From Spirodela intermedia (lineage: Eukaryota > Streptophyta > Magnoliopsida > Alismatales > Araceae), in NCBI GenBank assembly GCA_902729315.2, contig LR746268.1, positions 2,721,501 through 2,785,500 on the forward strand: 64,000 bases of DNA, written 5' to 3'. Position numbers and translations under genes: made by a program. The notes under the pieces were generated by a model. The model ran no database searches. It saw only the letters and a program-made list of their open reading frames with translations, and was not told the origin of the DNA. This document shows, in pieces, positions 59,821-64,000 of the stretch; position 1 is the stretch's first letter, and every line of letters starts with the position of its first letter.

Positions 59821-61575
59821 TGACGTGACTCAGTCGTTGTATATTAAATCACGCAAATATAAAATTTATAAAACTAGAAAATACGAATTTTCGGATATTT
59901 AAAAGTATTTCAAAATAAATATATCAATTATAATTCAATACAAATCCCAAAAATAGCGGTAATTTTCCAGGTCGATCACAGGGATGTAGTATAATATCTG
60001 GTAATTATTCAGAATTTTTCTCAATGAGTACAATTTTCTTACGAATTTTATACTAGGAAATAAAAAGGAAATATATTTAAAATTCACAAAAAAAAAGGAA
60101 ATAAGGGTGCGGACGTCAGGATGACGTCAGCGCCCGGCGAACGCGAATCAGGCGGAAACACAATTCCGCCCGGCGATTCTTACGTAGGCGATTACAGACG
60201 ACTCAATTAATCAAATTAAGATCTGTAAAAGCTGGAAGAATCGTAGTTGAACGAAGTATAGTTTGGTAAATAAAAATCAACAAAGTATCACTAAATGAAG
60301 CGTAAATTAAATTGAAAGCAGGAAAACAGAGTTCCGGCGTCGCGACGGCGATGCGTCGGCGATGCACCGGAATCCTGAGCGTTCGGGAGGATCGTCCTGC
60401 AGTGTCCACGGCCTCGAAGGCTCTCCTTGGACAAAGACGACGTGGGCAATCTCTAGATAAAGCAGGAAAACAGAGTTCCAGCGTCGCGACGGCGACGCGT
60501 CGGCGATGCACCGGAATCCTGAGCGTTCGGGAGGGTCGTCGTGCAGTGTCCACGGCCTCGAAGGCTCTCCTTGGACAAAGACGACGTGAGCAATCTCTAG
60601 ATCTTCTCGCGAAGTCTAGAGACCAATGAAGTGGGTCGTCGAATCGTCTCCGGCGGCTGTCACCCGGCGGAGCGGAAAAACGGCGACTTTGCGGCTCTCC
60701 GGCAGCTGTCACCTGACGGAGAGGGGCTGGATGGAGGTGAGGCGCGTGTTAGGGAGCTTCATCCTCAGGTCCGCGCAGCAAGAGGAGGCTCTTCATCGCA
60801 TCTGGTACGCTCTCAGGAGGTGGCGACTGGTCTCCCGGCGGATCGTCCTCTTCCCGACGACGGCTTGTTCGTCGATCAATCGGAGATGATTTACGCGATG
60901 GATTGCGATCCTTTTATCGCGAATCGTTCAGAAATTTTAGTAGCAATGCTCCGCGAATCGCGTTGACGAGATTTTCGCCGATGATCCAGCGATTCCGGTT
61001 GCTTAATCCTTCACCGGCGATCTGCAGGAAAGTCGCGATAATCAGTTAAAAATATATGAATTTTGACTCTGGGAGGATTCGAACCTGCGGCGGTCGCCCC
61101 CCCTAAAGGTTTAGTCCCACATCGGTTGTACGCGGATTATTCGGGCAAATATATAGTAAAGTTAGCTTTATAGGCAAAGTCCTCTCGCGTGTACGACCAC
61201 TCCTTGCCCCACAGCCGGCTGACCACCGGTGACGTGGAAGGGGAGTGGCGCACACGTGCCCCTATCAATCCAAGCAAGCCGCTCGAGCCCCTGCTCGCGG
61301 CTACTCCCCGACTGCGCTTCCGACCCGCTTGCGGGCCCGGCTGGCCGGCGGGTTCCCCATTTTGCAATATTTTTATTTTTATTTCTTGTTCTTCATTTAT
61401 CTCAAAACTAAGACTGTAAAAATCGTATAAAATCACATAATTACCCAAAAATTCACGTTAATCAACTGAAAACCACTTTTCATGCTTTAACACAAATATA
61501 AGTCTATTTATCATGAGTTAAGGCTAAAACTATATTATTTACTAATTATTAACTCATGATAATGAAGACTTATTA
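59821..61575 (-). repeat. Solo LTR inside the protease/RT linker of element H
   Basis: TGACGTGACTCAG...TTATTA (terminal CA altered), 1755 bp, exact GAGAT flanks (59816-59820 and 61576-61580). Young type with two 144-bp units. Around its promoter it is nearly identical to the 3' LTR of element A. Confidence 0.95.
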
Positions 61576-64000
61576 GAGATCAATCAGTAGAAATTAAAAT
61601 TTTTGAGGTATCAAATGATCTTAAGAAATCCCAAATATATTATTGTCATCCCATAGATCTTCTAGATGATTTTGATGATCTAGATGTTATTGATGTCTGT
61701 GTGCTGGAAGAATTAGAGGAAATAGATAATATAAATTTAGAAGAAAAGAAAGAGGAAGATCATCTGAATTTAGAGTTGAAATCTCTTCCCTCTAATTTAA
61801 AATATATGTTTTTGGAGGAAAATAATTCATTTCCTATTATTATTGCAGCTGATTTGAGTGATGAACTAGAAGAAGAATTATTAGATGTACTTCAAAAAAA
61901 TAAGAAGGCTATGGGCTAGAAAATGGATGATCTAAAGGGCATTGATATGAGTGTATGCATGCATAGTATATATCTAGAGGAAGGAGCTAGAACTAGTAGG
62001 GAACCACAACGAAGATTAAATCCTAACATGATGGAAATTGTAAAAAAAGAAATTTTAAAGTGACTGGCTGTTGATATTATTTATCGTATTTCAGATAGCA
62101 AATAGGTTAGTCCTACACAAGTAGTGCCAAAAAAATCAGGTATCATAGTTATAAAAAACGAAAATGGGGATGAAATACAAACAAGACTAATTACCGGTTG
62201 GAGAGTTTGCATTGATTATAGAAAATTAAATTCAGTTACTAGAAAAGATCATTTTCCCCTACCATTTATTGTTCAAATTCTAGAAAAATTAGCTAGAAAA
62301 AACTTTTTTTATTTTCTGGATGGATACTCTAGTTATAATCAAATTTATATAAATCTTTTAGATCAAGAAAAAATAACTTTCACTTATCCATTTGGTACTT
62401 TTGCTTTTAAACACATGCCTTTTGATCTATGTAATGCTCCAGCTACATTTCAAAGATGTATGCTGTCTATTTTTTCTAATATGATTAGAAAATGCATGGA
62501 AATTTTTATGGATGATTTTTCTATTTTTGGTGAATCATTTGATGAATGCTTAAATCATTTACAGCATGTACTTGAGAAATGCATGGAGAAAAAATTAGTT
62601 TTGAGTTGGGAGAAATCACATTTTATGGTTAAAGAGGGAGTTTTGTTGGGTCATATTGTGAGTGAAAGGGGTTTAAAGGTAGATAGAGAAAAAATTGATA
62701 TTATATCTAAAATGAAACCTCCAAATTCAGTAAAATAGATTAGATCTTTCTTGAGTCATGCAGGTTATTATAGAAAATTTATTCAAGATTTTTTGAAAAT
62801 TTCTAAACCTCTCACCATGCTATTATCTAAAGATGTGCCTTTTAATTTTGATGAGATATGTTTTGAGTCTTTTTCTGAAATAAAAAGATTACTTACTAAG
62901 GCACTCATTTTACAAGCTCCTGATTGGTCCCTTCCCTTTGAAATAATGTGTGATGCATCGAATTATGTAGTGGGGGCCATTCTAGGATAAACAAAAGAGT
63001 CAAAACCCATAGTAATTTCATATGCTAGTAAAACTATATCCGATGCTCAATTAAATTATACCACAACTGAAAAAGAGTTTTTAGCTGTAGTATTTTCATT
63101 AGAAAGGTTTAAATCATATATTTTCATTATGCCACGTTTATTAAGATGGATTTTATTATTGTAGGAATTTGACTTAGAAATAAAAGATAAAAAAGGTTTC
63201 GAGAATGTTGTTGCTGACCATCTTTCTAGATTAAGTGATACAGGAATAAATGCAGCACCTTTACAAGACACATTTCCAGATGAACAATTGATGGCAGTTC
63301 AACATCAACCATCACCATGGTATGCACATATTGTTAATTTTCTAGTTTCTGGAAAAACTCCATAATAGTGGGATAAGAATAGAAAACATTATTTATTTTC
63401 TAAGATTAGAAATTATTTTTGGCATGATCTTGATTTATATTACTTGGGCAATGATCAAATTTTAAGGAGATGTGTTCCTAAAGAAGAATATCATAGCATT
63501 ATTAACATGTGTCATTCATCTAACTGTGGAGGACATTTCTCTAGACGAAAAATAGCTGCAAAATTTTTTTAGTGTGGTTTTTATTGGCCTACAATCATTA
63601 GATATTCTATAAAATTTAGTAGAACATATATTTCATGCCAATCTATAAGTAACATGAGTAAAAAAGATGAAATTCCCATGAGTAACATGTTAGTAGTCGA
63701 AATTTTTGATGTATGGGGAATAGATTTCATGGGTCCCTTCCCATCAGTTGAAAAATATGAATATATTTTGCTTGCTGTTGATTATGTGTCGAAGTGGGTG
63801 GAAGCTATTCCTACTAGAACTAATGATCATAAAATCGTGATGAAATTTGTGCAGGAAAATATTTTTTCGAGATTTGGATGTCCTAGAGTGATTATTAGTG
63901 ATGGAGGAACACATTTTACAAATAAAAATTTCAGAGAACTGTTGAAAAAGAATGGAGTACACCATAGAGTAGCCACTCCATATCATCCCCAAACAAATGG
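61576..64000 (+). pseudogene. pol: Decayed pol of element H (RT, RNase H, integrase start)
   Basis: RT is largely open at 62124-62738 with C-I-D-Y-R-K-L-N and F-M-D-D-F-S; the G of M-P-F-G-L has become D. RNase H begins near 62946 (C-D-A-S-N). About 70 bp are missing at 63125-63135, removing [10 protein letters not shown]. The zinc region (63490-63640) has several changes, and the integrase core starts near 63700 with G-I-D-F and S-D-G-G before the window ends. Stops include tag at 61918, tga near 62061, tag near 62105 and tag near 62737. Confidence 0.85.

Larger units (their letters stand above)
55782..64000 (+). mobile_element. Element H: degenerate autonomous Athila-type element, cut by window end
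   Basis: 5' LTR (55782-57410), primer site (57416-57433), leader, then gag and pol in the same order as A, with a solo LTR at 59821-61575. The window ends in the integrase core. Many point stops but few large deletions. Protein is close to A, so it belongs to the same lineage but is older. Confidence 0.9.

Overview
The window looks like repeat-rich heterochromatin of a flowering plant nuclear genome. I see no intact host gene, rRNA, tRNA or bacterial-type feature. Almost everything is LTR retrotransposon of the Ty3/gypsy superfamily. The dominant family is best called Athila-type: its primer-binding site matches the 3' end of tRNA-Asp, its Gag carries an N-S-Y-N-P-N-W-R-N motif, its protease reads [10 protein letters not shown], it has no chromodomain, and it has a long non-coding 3' region. 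The exact plant cannot be named from this sequence.

Layout. (1) 1-2359: a partial LTR with an unusual 720-bp tandem duplication, then the integrase tail of an old element 'G'. (2) 2360-12968: element 'A' on the minus strand, complete, flanked by the 5-bp duplication ATCCT, with a 1769-codon gag-pol frame broken by one TGA. (3) 12969-23573: remains of G, unassigned AT-rich DNA, a roughly 30-bp minisatellite, and three solo LTRs. (4) 23574-42394: a nested stack. An older minus-strand Athila-like element 'E' appears to host element 'C' (plus strand), which itself hosts two solo LTRs. Further solo LTRs and a GC-rich 2-kb insertion also interrupt E. (5) 42395-47111: two opposed LTRs and a decayed LINE fragment (zf-RVT plus RNase H). 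(6) 47112-53761: element 'F', flanked by ATGGT, non-autonomous. (7) 53762-64000: unassigned DNA, an LTR fragment, and the degenerate autonomous element 'H', itself hit by a solo LTR and cut off by the window end.

The most interesting content is a non-autonomous lineage (C and F). It keeps the LTRs, primer site, polypurine tract, gag and 3' region of the autonomous family (A and H), but protease, RT, RNase H and integrase are replaced by one open frame of about 334 codons ('X') with no function I recognise. C carries the older LTR type and F the younger one, so this gag-X design seems to have persisted through a turnover of the LTR. A presumably represents the helper type. Other notable points are a 144-bp LTR repeat that expanded from one to three units, a mosaic 3' LTR in A, patchwork filler DNA at deletions, an exact internal copy of the polypurine tract, and many solo LTRs that still have clean target-site duplications.
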